In this document: positions 63,494 through 64,000 of the stretch, in pieces
How the letters are laid out: the number at the start of each line of letters is the position of its first letter
Numbering within the stretch: the stretch's first letter is position 1
Assembly (NCBI GenBank): GCA_012103375.1
Contig: WLWX01000001.1
Location: 2,522,492-2,586,491 of the forward strand
Direction: 5' to 3'
Source: Paracoccaceae bacterium
GTDB taxonomy: Bacteria; Pseudomonadota; Alphaproteobacteria; Rhodobacterales; Rhodobacteraceae
Length of the DNA stretch: 64,000 nt
Position numbers and translations under genes: made by a program
The notes under the pieces: model-generated
The model's database searches: none
Seen by the model: the letters and a program-made list of their open reading frames with translations, nothing else
What the model was told of the DNA's origin: nothing

Positions 63494-64000
63494 GGCAGCA
63501 ACGGGCCGACTGGTTCAGATACCGCTCGCCAGCCATTGCGACCTTTCCTGAGCGCGTTGTCTTTATTGACGAAACCGCAGTGAAGACAAACCTCACGCGC
63601 CTACGCGGCAGAGCCAAGCGCGGTAAGCGCCTGACGATGGATGCGCTCTTCGGAAGCTGGGGAACCCAAACCTTGATCGCGGGCCTGACCCAAGGCGCGC
63701 TGATCGCACCTTGGGTCATCAAGGGAGCGATAGATGGCCCCGCCTTCGCGGCCTACATCCGCGAAGTGCTGGTCCCCGAGATCAACCCCGGCACTGTCGT
63801 CATTCTCGACAACCTGGCAACCCACCGGAATAAGGAGGCGACGCAGGCTTTACGCAATCACGGCTGCTGGTTCCTTTACCTGCCACCGTACTCGCCCGAC
63901 CTGAATCCCATCGAGCAGGCCTTCTCTAAACTGAAAGCCCATTTGCGACGGATCGGGGCCAGGTCCTTTACCCAGGTCTTCGAAGCAATCGGAGCAATCT
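63454..64000 (+). CDS. IS630 transposase DDE frame orfB, copy 2 (partial)
   Basis: The catalytic frame is entered from orfA by a -1 shift; it retains FIDETAV, VVILDNLATHRN and PPYSPDLNPIEQAF. The window ends before the stop. The Pro to Leu change (MDALFGSWG) and Val to Ala change lie outside the DDE motifs, so activity may be kept. Confidence 0.85.

Larger units (their letters stand above)
63026..64000 (+). mobile_element. IS630-family insertion sequence, copy 2 (cut by window end)
   Basis: The left end AAGCGTTTCGGCTTGAACCT is preceded by TA (63024-63025), as in copy 1. The 975 visible bases differ from copy 1 at two positions only: 63647 T versus 16364 C (Leu for Pro) and 63959 C versus 16676 T (Ala for Val). 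Same orientation as copy 1, 47,283 bases apart. The two near-identical copies could mediate deletion of the region between them. Confidence 0.93.

Noticed and set aside
15743-64000. Composite transposon bounded by the two IS630 copies
   Set aside because: The 47 kb between them contains core genes in an order typical of Rhodobacterales, so it is native chromosome rather than cargo.
1-64000. CRISPR arrays, tRNA and rRNA genes
   Set aside because: No regularly spaced short repeats and no T-loop/anticodon patterns or rRNA signatures were found by eye; this does not exclude a divergent small RNA.

Overview
The window is a GC-rich chromosomal segment of an alphaproteobacterium. It is most likely a member of the Roseobacter group (Rhodobacteraceae/Rhodobacterales). 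The reasons are conserved gene strings typical of that order (rsmB, heparinase II/III protein, purH, lspA, DUF3035 lipoprotein, two M16 peptidases; dapB, rbfA, truB, rpsO, pnp), two small DUF1127 proteins, a TRAP transporter, paired dimethylglycine-dehydrogenase-like flavoproteins and an amt-glxBCD-glnT nitrogen cluster. No tRNA, rRNA or CRISPR array was found by eye.

Layout. 1-7.2 kb holds housekeeping and accessory genes: tandem OsmC protein (cut by the window edge), sugar kinase-like phosphotransferase, xylulokinase, cyclopropane fatty acid synthase, photolyase and a cysteine-dioxygenase-type cupin. 7.3-15.7 kb is a catabolic island: LysR regulator, TRAP transporter, DapA-like aldolase, SDR, 4-oxalocrotonate tautomerase and a molybdopterin oxidoreductase. 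It is wrecked by two identical, inverted 218-bp non-autonomous elements, one in dctM and one in the Mo-enzyme gene. The latter also carries a G-tract frameshift and ends in an IS630-family insertion. 16.9-20.9 kb carries a D,D-carboxypeptidase, a DUF1127 gene, a NaChBac-type sodium channel and an XRE-cupin regulator. 21.2-27.3 kb is a nitrogen cluster: ammonium/methylammonium transporter, one-helix membrane protein, three split glutamate-synthase-like subunits and a type III glutamine synthetase/GMAS homologue. A decayed glycerate kinase follows.

28.5-50 kb is mostly core genome: rmuC-mutL, two M16 peptidases, lspA-purH, rsmB, dapB, rbfA-truB and rpsO-pnp. At 46-47.9 kb sits a redox/regulatory group: DUF1127, a Crp-type regulator and a HemG-like flavodoxin, with a perfect FNR-type box and a Crp-type box. 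The Crp-type box also occurs, with the same downstream motif at the same spacing, before the other DUF1127 gene 27 kb away. 50-62.8 kb has envelope and redox genes and then a methylated-amine/C1 block on the minus strand: two DMGDH-like flavoproteins, a PNPOx-like protein, a GFA-type formaldehyde-related protein, LysE exporters (one a pseudogene) and an XRE-cupin regulator. The window ends inside a second, nearly identical IS630 copy.

Unexplained structure: three dispersed 165-168 bp two-hairpin intergenic repeats (35.4, 51.0 and 54.2 kb); the 218-bp MITE pair; the shared promoter architecture of the two DUF1127 genes. Four genes (dctM, the Mo-oxidoreductase, glycerate kinase, a LysE) are visibly broken, which suggests recent loss of accessory catabolic functions.
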